A stretch of 48,197 bases of DNA from an uncultured Atopobiaceae bacterium (GTDB lineage: Bacteria; Actinomycetota; Coriobacteriia; Coriobacteriales; Atopobiaceae), in NCBI GenBank assembly GCA_947625405.1, contig CANQOF010000014.1, forward strand, positions 1 to 48,197, read 5' to 3'. The position numbers were made by a program, and so were the translations under genes. Under the pieces are notes generated by a model that was not told the origin of the DNA, made no database searches, and saw only the letters and a program-made list of their open reading frames with translations. How positions within the stretch are numbered: position 1 is the stretch's first letter; each line of letters opens with the position of its first letter. Below, piece by piece: positions 1 to 7,458 of this stretch.

Positions 1-180
1 GTGAAAGCCGGTAACCCGAATGGGCGGGAACCGGGCTCCGGGGACTATAGGCACCCCCGACCCCAGATGGCATTCCAGCGCGGGGACTATAGGCACCCCC
101 GACCCCAGATGGCATTCCAGCGCGGGGACTATAGGGACGCCGACCCCAGATGGCATTCCAGCGCGGGGACTATAGGCAGC
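1..180. repeat. Tandem 42-bp repeats (about 3.5 units)
   Basis: Units beginning GGGACTATAGG start at 41, 83, 125 and 166. The first two periods are 42 bp and the third is 41 bp. Each full unit continues through ACCCCAGATGGCATTCCAGC. The third unit has GGGACGCC where the others have GGCACCCCC. Bases 1-66 are a near match to 38162-38227 in the same orientation, so this is a dispersed family that has expanded here. No coding potential is evident, although one frame stays open through it. Confidence 0.9.
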
Positions 181-227
181 ATCGACTCCAGGAAACCCGC
201 AGGTAGAACCCCATATTCAGAAATATT

Positions 228-266
228 GTCAACTTTGGTTGACTTTCAGGTTGCGCAACGTATACT
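228..266 (+). promoter_or_regulatory. Promoter and operator-like palindromes of the feo operon
   Basis: TTGACT (239-244) and TATACT (261-266) are separated by 16 bp, close to a consensus housekeeping promoter. GTCAAC-TTTG-GTTGAC (228-243) is a perfect inverted repeat overlapping the -35 box. GTTGCGCAAC (250-259) is a perfect palindrome filling the spacer. A repressor sitting on these would block RNA polymerase. By context (feoA, feoB) an iron-responsive DtxR/IdeR-type or Fur-type regulator is plausible, but the motif does not identify which. Confidence 0.7.
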
Positions 267-314
267 GTGCTTCGAGAAGAAAGTTAACCGGCGAGAACTT
301 TTAGGAGCCAGAGC

Positions 315-593
315 ATGGAAGCGGTTCTCTCTGCCACCACGGGTAAGAACGCGGCCCCTGCGATCGTCCACGGTGCGTCGCTGCCCCTTTCCATGGTCCC
401 CACGGGAAAGACCGTCCAGGTCGCGCGCGTGCGCGGCAAGGAGGACTTCACGCGCCACCTCGCGAACCTCGGCTTCGTCGAGGGTGCGCAGGTGCGGGTC
501 GTGAACCAGGTGAACGGCGACACCATCGTGAACGTGAAGGGCTCGCAGCTGGGCCTCGATCGCGACACGGCCCGTCGCATCGTCACGGCGTAA
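315..593 (+). CDS. feoA: FeoA-domain protein (first copy)
   Basis: Small cytosolic FeoA protein of 92 residues. FeoA proteins have an SH3-like fold and assist the ferrous-iron transporter FeoB. The C-terminal 60 residues show the family pattern, a glycine-rich turn around NLGFVEGAQVRVVNQ followed by an invariant-looking G-D-T-I-V-N-V-K-G strand and a final R-R-I-V. The first 30 residues are an Ala/Thr-rich extension. An AGGAG (303-307) lies 7 bp before the ATG. It is first in a feoA-feoA-feoB operon behind a strong promoter. The 141-bp gap to the second feoA has no obvious terminator with a T-run. Confidence 0.9.
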   Translation: MEAVLSATTGKNAAPAIVHGASLPLSMVPTGKTVQVARVRGKEDFTRHLANLGFVEGAQVRVVNQVNGDTIVNVKGSQLGLDRDTARRIVTA

Positions 594-734
594 GCGCTCC
601 GCGCCCGGATTCTAGGCCCGGGCGTTTCATTTCCCAATTCATCCGGCAATGAGAGAGGCCTCGAAGCGGGGTCGGCGTTCGCGTGGCCAAAGCTCGGTTG
701 AGCGGCCTTGTGGCGCCCTGAGAGAGGAGAACCC

Positions 735-980
735 ATGGCGGAGGTTCCCGTGGAAAAGACTCTGAAGGACGTGCCCGTGGGCGCGAGCTGCGTGGTGAAG
801 AAGCTTACTGGCACCGGCGCGGTGAAGCGCCGGATCATGGACATGGGGCTCACGAAGGGCACGCGCGTGACGGTGCGCAAGGTGGCGCCGCTCGGCGACC
901 CCATCGAGCTCACGGTGCGCGGCTATGAGCTCTCCATCCGCAAGGACGAGGCCGCACGCGTCGAAGTCGAGGATGCGTAG
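735..980 (+). CDS. feoA: FeoA-domain protein (second copy)
   Basis: Second FeoA-domain protein, 81 residues. The ATG at 735 was chosen because AGAGGAG sits at the right distance and the family match begins shortly after it; an upstream in-frame ATG at 708 has no such site. The pattern VGASCVVKKLTG..KRRIMDMGLTKGTRVTVRKVAPLGDPIELTVRGYELSIRKDEA is spread over residues 15-75 and is typical of FeoA. It ends 9 bp before feoB, so the two are surely co-transcribed. Two FeoA proteins per FeoB occur in several Gram-positive lineages. Whether both bind FeoB cannot be told from sequence. Confidence 0.93.
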   Translation: MAEVPVEKTLKDVPVGASCVVKKLTGTGAVKRRIMDMGLTKGTRVTVRKVAPLGDPIELTVRGYELSIRKDEAARVEVEDA

Positions 981-989
981 GGGGAGACC

Positions 990-3632
990 ATGGCACGTGA
1001 AAAGCTCAACATCGCCCTTGCGGGCAACCCGAACTGCGGCAAGACGACGCTCTTCAACGAGCTCACGGGCTCGAACGGCTACGTGGGCAACTGGCCGGGC
1101 GTCACGGTGGAGAAGCTCGAGGCGCCGCTCAAGGCCGACCCCGACGTCGTCCTCACGGACCTTCCCGGCATCTACTCGCTCTCGCCCTACTCGCCCGAGG
1201 AGGTCGTCTCGCGCGACTACCTCGTGAAGACGCGCCCGGACGCGGTCATCGACCTCGTGGACGGCACGAACCTCGAGCGCAACCTCTACCTCACGACGCA
1301 GGTGCTCGAATGCGGAACGCCGAGCGTCGTGGGTCTGAACATGGCCGACGTGCTCGCCAAGCGAGGCGATACGATCGACCTTTCCGCGCTCTCCGCGCGC
1401 CTCGGCGTGCCCGTGGTGGAGATCTCCGCGCTGCGCGGCACGAACGTCGACGCGCTTGTCGACGCTGCCGTGAAGGCGGGAGAGGACGGCGCGAGCCGCG
1501 AGCCCATGCACTGGTTCTCGAGCACGGTGGAAGGGGCGCTTGACGAGATCGCCGACATCATTTCCCCGAAGGTGGCCGATCCCGCGACCCTTCGCTGGTT
1601 CTCCATTAAGGCCTTCGAGCGCGACGAGGAGGCGCTTTCCGCGCTCAACCTCAGCGAGGGAGAGCAGTCGGCGGTCGAGGCCATCGTCTCGGCCGTGGAG
1701 GACGAGCTCGACGACGACAGCGAATCCATCATCACCACAGAGCGCTACGACTGGATCGAGGGCGTGGTGGATGAGTGCGTGCAAAAGGCGCCGGCCAAGC
1801 TCTCCACCTCGGAAAAGATCGATCGCGTGATCACGAACCGCATCCTCGGGCTCCCAATCTTCGCGGCGATCATGATCTTCGTGTACTACGTCTCCGTCTC
1901 CACCGTGGGCACCATCGGCACCGACTGGGCAAACGACGGAGTCTTTGGCGATGGCTGGTTCCTCTCGCCCGCCTCCGCCGCAGCCTACGACGAGGCCGCC
2001 GGCGCCTATGCGGACGAGGACTACCCCACACAGCTGGACGCCTTCCTCGCGGCCGCGGGCGACGCGGGCCTCGACACGAGCGAGGTCCTGGGCGCGATCG
2101 AGGACGGCGACACCGCCGAGATCGAGGCCTTCGCCGGCGAGGCCGAGGCCGCAGGCGTGGTGGCCGAGGACGTGCCATGGCTCGACGCCGACGGCAACTA
2201 CCTCGACACCGAGGGCAACGTCGTGCTCGTGGACGCCAACGACGAGCCGATGCTCGCCGCCGGCCAGGAGCTCGCGACGCACGACCCTATCACCGCGACG
2301 GAGTTCCTCTCCGCGGTGAACGCCGAGGAGCCCATCCCCGGCGAGTACGGATGGTTCGTGCCGGGCGTGCCCGTCGTCATCGGCGAGTGGCTGGAATCCG
2401 CGGGCGCCTCGCCCGTCGTGCAGTCCCTCGTGCTCGACGGCATCGTGGGCGGCGTGGGATCGATCCTCGGCTTCGTGCCGCAGATGATCGTGCTCTTCCT
2501 CTTGCTGTGCTTCCTCGAGGACTGCGGCTACATGAGCCGCGTGGCCTTCGTGATGGACCGCGCCTTCCGCCGCTTCGGCCTCTCGGGCAAGAGCTTCATC
2601 CCCATGCTCATCAGCTCCGGCTGCGGTGTGCCCGGCGTGATGGCCACGAAGACCATCGAGAATGAGCGCGACCGGCGCATGACCATCATGCTCACGACGA
2701 TGATCCCGTGCGGCGCGAAGCTGCCCATCATCTCGCTTCTCATGGGCGCCCTCATCGGCGGCATCGAAGGCTGGTGGATCGCGCCGCTCTTCTACCTCCT
2801 CGGCGTGGCGTGCGTGATCATCTCCGCGATCATGCTGAAGAAGACCCGTCCCTTCGCCGGGGAGCCCGCGCCCTTCGTGATGGAGCTTCCCGACTACCAC
2901 CTGCCCGCGCTCAAGAGCTATCTCCTCCACGTGTGGGAGCGCGTGTGGGCCTTCATCTCCAAGGCGGGCACGATCATCTTCGTCGCCTGCGTGGGCGTGT
3001 GGTTCCTCTCGAACTTCGGCATCGCGGGCTGGGAAGGCGGCAGCGGCGCCTTCGGGTTTTTGCCGGAGATGGCGGACGCGCCGGCGAACGCCATGGACTA
3101 CTCCGTGCTCGCGGGCGTGGGCTCGGCCATCGCGTGGATCTTCGCGCCGCTCGGCTTCGACAACTGGCAAGCGGCGGCCTCGAGCCTCTCCGCGCTCATC
3201 GCGAAGGAGAACCTCGTGTCCACCTTCGGCGTGCTCTACGGCCTCGGCGAGGTGGGCGAGGGTTCGACCGTCCTCTGGGCGAGCTTCGCGCAGATGTTCA
3301 CCACCGCCGGCGTCGTGCACCTCGGGGCGATGTTTGCCTTCGTGGCCTTCAACATGCTGGACGCGCCGTGCTTCGCGGCGGTGGGCACCATCCGGCGTCA
3401 GATGGACTCGTCGCGCTGGTTCTGGTTCGCCATCGCCTACGAGTGCGCGTTCGGCTGGGTGGTCGGCCTCATCATCAACCAGCTCTGGGAGTTCTTCGCG
3501 CTCGGCAACTTCGGCTTCTGGACCATCGTGGCCCTCGCCGCGCTCGTCGCGATGCTCTATCAGCTCTTCAAGCCCATGCCGAAGTACGGGGAATCGGCTG
3601 GGGAGCAAGCGCCAATGGGCGAGGTCGCTTAG
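990..3632 (+). CDS. feoB: Ferrous iron transporter FeoB
   Basis: Inner-membrane Fe(II) transporter with an N-terminal GTPase, 880 residues. G-protein motifs are visible: G1 GNPNCGKT (12-19), G3 DLPG (57-60), G4 NMAD (117-120) and G5 SALRG (146-150). The membrane core starts near residue 287 and includes the conserved FLEDCGYMSRVAFVMDR and GCGVPGVMATKTI segments. Between the first membrane helix and the next (about residues 318-455) is an acidic Ala/Glu/Asp-rich insertion of roughly 120 residues, which makes the protein about 100 residues longer than common FeoBs. The start follows GGGGGAGA. A GC-rich hairpin terminator follows the stop. Confidence 0.97.
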   Translation: MAREKLNIALAGNPNCGKTTLFNELTGSNGYVGNWPGVTVEKLEAPLKADPDVVLTDLPGIYSLSPYSPEEVVSRDYLVKTRPDAVIDLVDGTNLERNLYLTTQVLECGTPSVVGLNMADVLAKRGDTIDLSALSARLGVPVVEISALRGTNVDALVDAAVKAGEDGASREPMHWFSSTVEGALDEIADIISPKVADPATLRWFSIKAFERDEEALSALNLSEGEQSAVEAIVSAVEDELDDDSESIITTERYDWIEGVVDECVQKAPAKLSTSEKIDRVITNRILGLPIFAAIMIFVYYVSVSTVGTIGTDWANDGVFGDGWFLSPASAAAYDEAAGAYADEDYPTQLDAFLAAAGDAGLDTSEVLGAIEDGDTAEIEAFAGEAEAAGVVAEDVPWLDADGNYLDTEGNVVLVDANDEPMLAAGQELATHDPITATEFLSAVNAEEPIPGEYGWFVPGVPVVIGEWLESAGASPVVQSLVLDGIVGGVGSILGFVPQMIVLFLLLCFLEDCGYMSRVAFVMDRAFRRFGLSGKSFIPMLISSGCGVPGVMATKTIENERDRRMTIMLTTMIPCGAKLPIISLLMGALIGGIEGWWIAPLFYLLGVACVIISAIMLKKTRPFAGEPAPFVMELPDYHLPALKSYLLHVWERVWAFISKAGTIIFVACVGVWFLSNFGIAGWEGGSGAFGFLPEMADAPANAMDYSVLAGVGSAIAWIFAPLGFDNWQAAASSLSALIAKENLVSTFGVLYGLGEVGEGSTVLWASFAQMFTTAGVVHLGAMFAFVAFNMLDAPCFAAVGTIRRQMDSSRWFWFAIAYECAFGWVVGLIINQLWEFFALGNFGFWTIVALAALVAMLYQLFKPMPKYGESAGEQAPMGEVA

Positions 3633-3674
3633 GGCGGCCTGAGGTCTCCACAAAACCTCGTCCTCTCCGATCTC

Positions 3675-3710
3675 GGGGCGCCGCCTGTGGGCATCAGGCG
3701 GCGCCCCTTT
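3675..3710 (+). terminator. Rho-independent terminator of the feo operon
   Basis: GGGGCGCCGCCTG (3675-3687) pairs perfectly with CAGGCGGCGCCCC (3695-3707) and is followed by TTT. This isolates the feo operon from the next promoter at 3790. Confidence 0.85.
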
Positions 3711-3758
3711 CCCATGGCCACGCTCGTCCCGGGACGCGCTGCTTCCTAGCGCAAACGC

Positions 3759-3796
3759 GTAACATTTACGAGAAATATCAGAAACATACTTGAAAC
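3759..3796 (+). promoter_or_regulatory. Four 11-bp-phased GlnR-like boxes
   Basis: GTAAC (3759), GAGAA (3770), GAAAC (3781) and GAAAC (3792) are each separated by exactly 6 bp, giving an 11-bp period on one face of the helix. This layout resembles the gTnAc-n6-GaAAc arrangement described for actinobacterial GlnR. The last box overlaps the -35 hexamer of the promoter at 3790-3818. A further GAAAC (3802) is out of phase by one base. That a GlnR-type regulator binds here is inference. Confidence 0.55.
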
Positions 3797-3818
3797 AAAC
3801 AGAAACCTTGTGTATAGT
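3790..3818 (+). promoter_or_regulatory. Promoter of the putative small RNA
   Basis: TTGAAA (3790-3795), a 17-bp spacer, and TATAGT (3813-3818). It is among the best promoter matches in the window. No conventional gene follows on this strand before the terminator near 4003. Confidence 0.75.
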
Positions 3819-3823
3819 GAGCA

Positions 3824-4005
3824 GCGAGAAGAAAAAGGTACAGGTTTCCTCGCGAAACCCCGGGCCAGGAAGAGTGTTTTGGGGAGAAAGGTGATCATCA
3901 TGGCATGGCGCGTCCCCGAGAGGCACTAGTCCTCCCAATGAAAGGCTTCGCCAAGTAGCGCGAAGCCGCTGAGGTCAGGCCCCGTGAGCGCAACGGGGCC
4001 TGTTG
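3824..4005 (+). ncRNA. Candidate nitrogen-linked small RNA antisense to the glnA 3' region
   Basis: The unit is bounded by the promoter at 3790-3818 and a 10-bp perfect hairpin CAGGCCCCGT/ACGGGGCCTG (3976-3985, 3993-4002) followed by a weak T-stretch. A second hairpin GGCTTCG/CGAAGCC lies at 3944-3967. The only open frame with a ribosome site is nine codons long (3900-3929, MAWRVPERH), so this may be a non-coding RNA or a leader-peptide RNA. It converges with glnA and its 3' half would be complementary to the glnA 3' untranslated region. No known RNA family was recognised. Confidence 0.5.
3940..3970 (-). terminator. Probable glnA terminator
   Basis: Read on the minus strand, GGCTTCG and CGAAGCC pair around a 10-base loop and are followed by TTTCATT. 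The position, about 60 bp past the glnA stop, fits a terminator. The same bases form the upstream hairpin of the plus-strand small-RNA candidate. Confidence 0.55.
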
Positions 4006-4029
4006 CCTTGCCAAACCGCGAAAACGGGT

Positions 4030-5364
4030 TTAGTAGCCGCCGTAATAACGAATGAGCTCCCAGTCGGTGACGGAGGCGTTGTAGCTCTCCCACTCCTGTT
4101 GCTTTTCCTCGAGCAGGAACTCGTAGATGTGGTCGCCGAGGACCTCGCGCATGAGGGCCGAGCCCTTGAAGGCGTCGATGGCCTCGCCGAGGTCCTCGGG
4201 CAGGCGCTCGAAGCCGGCCTTCGCGAGCGAACGCGGGTCCACGCCGAGATCGGGAGTGTACTCGGGCGGGAGCTCCAGGCCCTCCTCGATGCCGCGAAGG
4301 CCCGCGGCGATCGACGCGGCGATCGCGAGATACGGGTTCGCGGAGGGATCGACTATGCGAAGCTCGACGCGCGACGAGAGGTGCTTGTCGGGCTTGTGGA
4401 TGGGAATGCGCACGAGCGCGGAGCGGTTGCGACGCCCCCAGGTGGCAAACGTCGGCGCATCGCCTCCGGGAACGAGGCGCTTGTAGGAGTTCACCGTGGG
4501 GTTCGTCACGAGCATGTACTCCGGCGCGTAGGCGATGAGGCCCGCGATGTAGGAGCGCGCGATGTCGGAGATGTGGTAGACGGGATCAGAGCCCCAGAAG
4601 ACGTTCTCGCCGTCGTGATCGAAGAGCGACTGATGGAGCGGCATGGCGCTGCCAGCGCAATCGGGAAGCGGCTTCGGCATGAAGGAGGCGTAGTAGCCGT
4701 GCTGAAGCGCGATCTGCTTCACCACGAAGCGCGCCGTCATGAGGTTGTCCGCGCAGGAGGGCGCCTCGGCGTAGCGAAGCGAGAGGCCGTGCTGCGAGGG
4801 GCCCATCGCGTGGAACGAGTACTCGATGGGGATGGACACCTGCTCGAGGGTGAGCACCGTCTCGCGTCGAAGCTCGCGCGCGTCATCGGTGGGGGTGAGG
4901 TCGAAGTAGCCGGCCACGTCGAGCGGCTTGGGGTCTTGATCGTCCACGAAGTAGAAGTACTCGAGATCGGGGCCCACATTCGGCACGAAGCCCGCGGCGT
5001 CCGCGCGCATGAACACGCGGCGAAGCGCCTCGCGGGGATCCCCCTCGAAGGGCTCGCGCGAGGGGGTCTGGATGTCGCAGAAGATGCGCGCCACGGCGTG
5101 CTTCGTCGGCCGCCAAGGCAGGATCTGGAACGTCTCGGGGTCGGGCACGGCGAGCATGTCGGATTCCACCACGGACACGAAGCCGTCCACCGCGGAGCCA
5201 TCGAAGCCCACCCCCTCGAGGAAGGCCTGTTCGAGGTCCTCGGGCGAGATCGCGAAGGACTTCAGGTTGCCGAGCACGTCGGTGAACCAGAGGCGAATGA
5301 ACCGGATGTCGCGCTCCTCGACGGTTCGGAGCACGTAATCGATGTTGCGATCGTTGAGTGACAT
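4030..5364 (-). CDS. glnA: Glutamine synthetase, type I
   Basis: Makes glutamine from glutamate, ammonia and ATP; a cytosolic dodecamer. The protein has 444 residues, the length of the shorter GSI-alpha form. Conserved stretches are visible: GPDLEYFYF, the HAMGPSQHG metal/ATP region, the NPTVNSYKRLVPG region, GRRNRSALVRIP, and ELRIVDPSANPYLA near the C terminus. The NLYDLP-type adenylylation site of GSI-beta was not found. The ATG at 5364 was preferred over longer starts because the family match begins there with MSLNDRNIDYV. The upstream region has GTTTC repeats and a TATCAT -10 box. It lies near a GlnR-like regulator and phased boxes, which suggests nitrogen control. Confidence 0.96.
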   Translation of the reverse strand: MSLNDRNIDYVLRTVEERDIRFIRLWFTDVLGNLKSFAISPEDLEQAFLEGVGFDGSAVDGFVSVVESDMLAVPDPETFQILPWRPTKHAVARIFCDIQTPSREPFEGDPREALRRVFMRADAAGFVPNVGPDLEYFYFVDDQDPKPLDVAGYFDLTPTDDARELRRETVLTLEQVSIPIEYSFHAMGPSQHGLSLRYAEAPSCADNLMTARFVVKQIALQHGYYASFMPKPLPDCAGSAMPLHQSLFDHDGENVFWGSDPVYHISDIARSYIAGLIAYAPEYMLVTNPTVNSYKRLVPGGDAPTFATWGRRNRSALVRIPIHKPDKHLSSRVELRIVDPSANPYLAIAASIAAGLRGIEEGLELPPEYTPDLGVDPRSLAKAGFERLPEDLGEAIDAFKGSALMREVLGDHIYEFLLEEKQQEWESYNASVTDWELIRYYGGY

Positions 5365-5411
5365 GGCCCCTCGCACTCCCTGGAAAATCGCCCGCTCGGC
5401 ACGTTTGAGGC

Positions 5412-5460
5412 CATGATAGCCGAGCGCGCCACGCGGGCGAAACAATGGAAACGAGCGGGA
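5412..5460 (-). promoter_or_regulatory. glnA promoter region with GTTTC repeats
   Basis: On the minus strand TATCAT (near 5412-5417) is a fair -10 box, but no good -35 lies 16-18 bp upstream. Two GTTTC elements (GAAAC on the plus strand, at about 5438 and 5447) and a third diverged one lie there instead. A weak -35 next to repeated boxes fits an activated promoter. This is inference from spacing. Confidence 0.4.
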
Positions 5461-5470
5461 AAAGTGCGAG

Positions 5471-5656
5471 CTATGAGGTCTTGTGAAGCGCTTCGGCCAC
5501 GCGGTTGGAGAGCTCGTCGGAATCCATGTGGGCGGCGGCGCAATGCGCCCCATGGCCGCAGCTCGCGCACGAGCCCTTGGAAAAACTCTTGGCGATCGAC
5601 CTCACCGCGAGGCAAACACCCGCGACGACAAAGGCGATAATGATACCGTCAACCAC
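5471..5656 (-). CDS. FeoB-associated Cys-rich membrane protein
   Basis: A 61-residue protein starting at GTG with AAGGAAGAGG upstream. It has one N-terminal membrane helix (IIIAFVVAGVCLAV), then A-[IV]-R-S-I-A-K-S and a short Cys/His cluster (SCASCGHGAHC). This matches the small FeoB-associated Cys-rich family usually encoded beside feoB, thought to serve in Fe(II) uptake. Here it is separated from feoB by glnA and is on the opposite strand. The C-terminal 20 residues are an acidic/polar tail not typical of the shortest members. Confidence 0.8.
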   Translation of the reverse strand: MVDGIIIAFVVAGVCLAVRSIAKSFSKGSCASCGHGAHCAAAHMDSDELSNRVAEALHKTS

Positions 5657-5764
5657 GAGCGCCTCTTCCTTCCAAGCATCGGTAGCTTTGGTGGCTGAAT
5701 GTTAACCAAGGCTTACTATACCCCGGAAGCGGCGCGAATCGCAACGTTCCACGAAAGGAGCACC

Positions 5765-6544
5765 ATGTCCGGATCCGACATCCAAACCCCCGAGACCATG
5801 ACGCTGGTCCTCATCCGCCACGGCGAGAGCGAGTGGAACAAGGCGAACCTCTTCACCGGTTGGGCAGACGTCGATCTCTCCGACCTCGGCAAAGACGAGG
5901 CCTATAACGGTGGCCGCGCCCTCAAGGACGCCGGCTACGACTTCGATCTCTGCTACACCTCCGTGCTCAAGCGCGCCATCCACACCCTCGACCTCGTGCT
6001 CGACGCCATGGACCGCGTGTGGCTGCCCGTGAAGAAGAACTGGCACTTGAACGAGCGCCACTACGGCGCCCTCCAGGGCCTCAACAAGGCCGAGACCGCC
6101 GCGAAGTACGGCGACGAGCAGGTGAAGATCTGGCGCCGCAGCTTCGACGTGCGCCCGCCCGCGCTCGAGCCCGGCGACGAGCGCGACGCCCACAGCTGGC
6201 CTGCGTATCGCAATGTCGATCCCGAGAACATTCCCTACTGCGAGTGCCTCGCCGACACCATCGAACGCGTGTGGCCGTGGTTCTGCAAACACGTCGAGCC
6301 GCGCATGCGCAAGGGCAAGAGGATCCTCATCGCCGCGCACGGCAATTCGCTCCGCGCCCTCGTGAAGCAGTTCGACAAGCTCACCGACGACGAGATCCTC
6401 GAGGTGAACATCCCCACCGCCGTGCCGCTGGTCTACACCTTCGACAAGGACATGAACGTCATCAAGAAAGAGTACATCGGCGACCCCGAGTGGATCGCGG
6501 CTAAGATCGACGCCGTGGCGAATCAGGGCAAGGCCAAGAAGTAG
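5765..6544 (+). CDS. gpmA: 2,3-bisphosphoglycerate-dependent phosphoglycerate mutase
   Basis: Glycolytic enzyme interconverting 3- and 2-phosphoglycerate; cytosolic. It has 259 residues. The phosphohistidine motif [10 protein letters not shown] lies at residues 16-25, with His19 the phosphoacceptor, followed by [12 protein letters not shown]. Further signatures are the [11 protein letters not shown] block and the second catalytic His in [13 protein letters not shown]. The start at 5765 follows AAAGGAGCACC; the longer frame from 5699 lacks this site. The C terminus is lysine-rich. Downstream lie a large palindrome and a hairpin terminator, and the next gene converges. Confidence 0.97.
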   Translation: MSGSDIQTPETMTLVLIRHGESEWNKANLFTGWADVDLSDLGKDEAYNGGRALKDAGYDFDLCYTSVLKRAIHTLDLVLDAMDRVWLPVKKNWHLNERHYGALQGLNKAETAAKYGDEQVKIWRRSFDVRPPALEPGDERDAHSWPAYRNVDPENIPYCECLADTIERVWPWFCKHVEPRMRKGKRILIAAHGNSLRALVKQFDKLTDDEILEVNIPTAVPLVYTFDKDMNVIKKEYIGDPEWIAAKIDAVANQGKAKK

Positions 6545-6563
6545 CGTAGTCGACGCTGCGGCA

Positions 6564-6655
6564 CTCTGGTGCACCCCATCTACGCGCGATCTCGGACGCT
6601 CACGTACTTAGTACGTCTCGCGTCCGAGATCCCACGTATCTGGGGCACCCCAGAG
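6564..6655. repeat. Long imperfect palindrome between convergent genes
   Basis: Outer arms CTCTGGTGCACCCCA (6564-6578) and TGGGGCACCCCAGAG (6641-6655) enclose perfect inner arms GATCTCGGACGC (6588-6599) and GCGTCCGAGATC (6620-6631). The apex is ACGTAC-TTA-GTACGT (6602-6616). A related element with a similar GTAC-TAAG-GTAC apex is at 10014-10093. It could be a repeated extragenic palindrome or bidirectional termination signal. Confidence 0.85.
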
Positions 6656-6732
6656 CGCCTCGCTGACGTTTTTTGGTTCCCTAGTTCACCGTTTGTTGTG
6701 GTAAAGATGCAAGCAGAGTCCAAGTGAAGTCG

Positions 6733-6765
6733 CAGGCCGGATCCCTCGGGGTCCGGCCTGTTTTC
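6733..6765 (+). terminator. Terminator downstream of gpmA
   Basis: CAGGCCGGA (6733-6741) pairs with TCCGGCCTG (6752-6760) and is followed by TTTTC. It reads on the plus strand, between gpmA and the convergent regulator gene. Confidence 0.8.
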
Positions 6766-6786
6766 GTTGGTGGAGTAGATGTCTCG

Positions 6787-7458
6787 CTAGATTTTGAAGA
6801 GGTAGCCGACGCCGCGGACAGTGATGATGTGGGAAGCCACCTGCGGGCCGACCTTCGAGCGCACGCGACGGATGTGCACGTCGACCGTGCGCGTGCCGCC
6901 GCAATACTCGAAACCCCACACGCGGTGCAGGAGCGCCTCGCGGGAATAGGCGCGGCTTGGGTGCGTGGCCAAAAACGACAGGAGCGAGTACTCCATCAGC
7001 GTGAGATCGACGGGCTTCTCGTCCACGAGCACTTGATAGGTGGCGAGGTTGATCGTCATGTTGTCGATGGAGACGAAGTCGTCGGCCGAAGTCTCCTCGC
7101 CCGGCCAGAGGAGGTGCGTGAGACGCGCCTCGAACTCCGCGTCGGAGGCGCTCACCACCATGAAGTCGGCTCGCGCCTTCACGGGCAGCGTGAGCGAGGC
7201 GAGGTCGTTCTCGGTGCAGATCACGAGCTCGGCGATCGCGTTTTCGTGCGCGTAGTCTTCGATGTCGCTCTGCGAGGCATCGTCGACGCTCGAAAGGTCG
7301 AGCACGACGAGATCGAAGTCGTGGCCCTGGCCGATGGCCTCGCGGAAGGCATCTGGATAGGCCAAGAGCGCCGAGACGTCGAGCGTCTTCGAGAGCGCGC
7401 GCATCTTGTCCTGCAGCGTGGCCGAACGGGAGATGAAGAGCACATTCTTGTGGTGCAT
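6787..7458 (-). CDS. Atypical OmpR-family response regulator, GlnR-like
   Basis: DNA-binding regulator of 223 residues. Residues about 125-223 form an OmpR/PhoB winged helix (LTLMEYSLLSFLATHP, REALLHRVWGFEYCGGTRTVDVHIRRVRSK, then VRGVGYLF). The N-terminal receiver-like half lacks the paired acidic residues expected after the first strand (NVLFISRSA), and only Asp54 could be a phosphoacceptor. No sensor kinase is adjacent. This layout, an orphan atypical receiver with a GGTRTVDVH wing, is shared with actinobacterial GlnR, the nitrogen regulator. The nearby glnA and phased GAAAC boxes support that reading, but other orphan OmpR-type regulators look similar, so the function is inferred. Confidence 0.75.
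   Translation of the reverse strand: MHHKNVLFISRSATLQDKMRALSKTLDVSALLAYPDAFREAIGQGHDFDLVVLDLSSVDDASQSDIEDYAHENAIAELVICTENDLASLTLPVKARADFMVVSASDAEFEARLTHLLWPGEETSADDFVSIDNMTINLATYQVLVDEKPVDLTLMEYSLLSFLATHPSRAYSREALLHRVWGFEYCGGTRTVDVHIRRVRSKVGPQVASHIITVRGVGYLFKI

Noticed and set aside
41-180. CRISPR array
   Set aside because: The repeated units are contiguous with no variable spacers, and no cas genes are nearby.
1-504. 167-codon plus-strand open frame
   Set aside because: It is a reading through the tandem repeats and out of frame with feoA. The repetitive peptide and Arg-rich end are typical of chance frames in GC-rich DNA.
639-3938. 1099-codon minus-strand open frame
   Set aside because: It is the complement of feoA2-feoB. 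His/Arg/Glu-rich composition without any family pattern shows a codon-bias shadow.
3824-4005. Glutamine or fluoride riboswitch
   Set aside because: Short words such as AAGTAG and GGTGAT resemble parts of such motifs, but the paired framework of neither could be traced, and no suitable gene follows.
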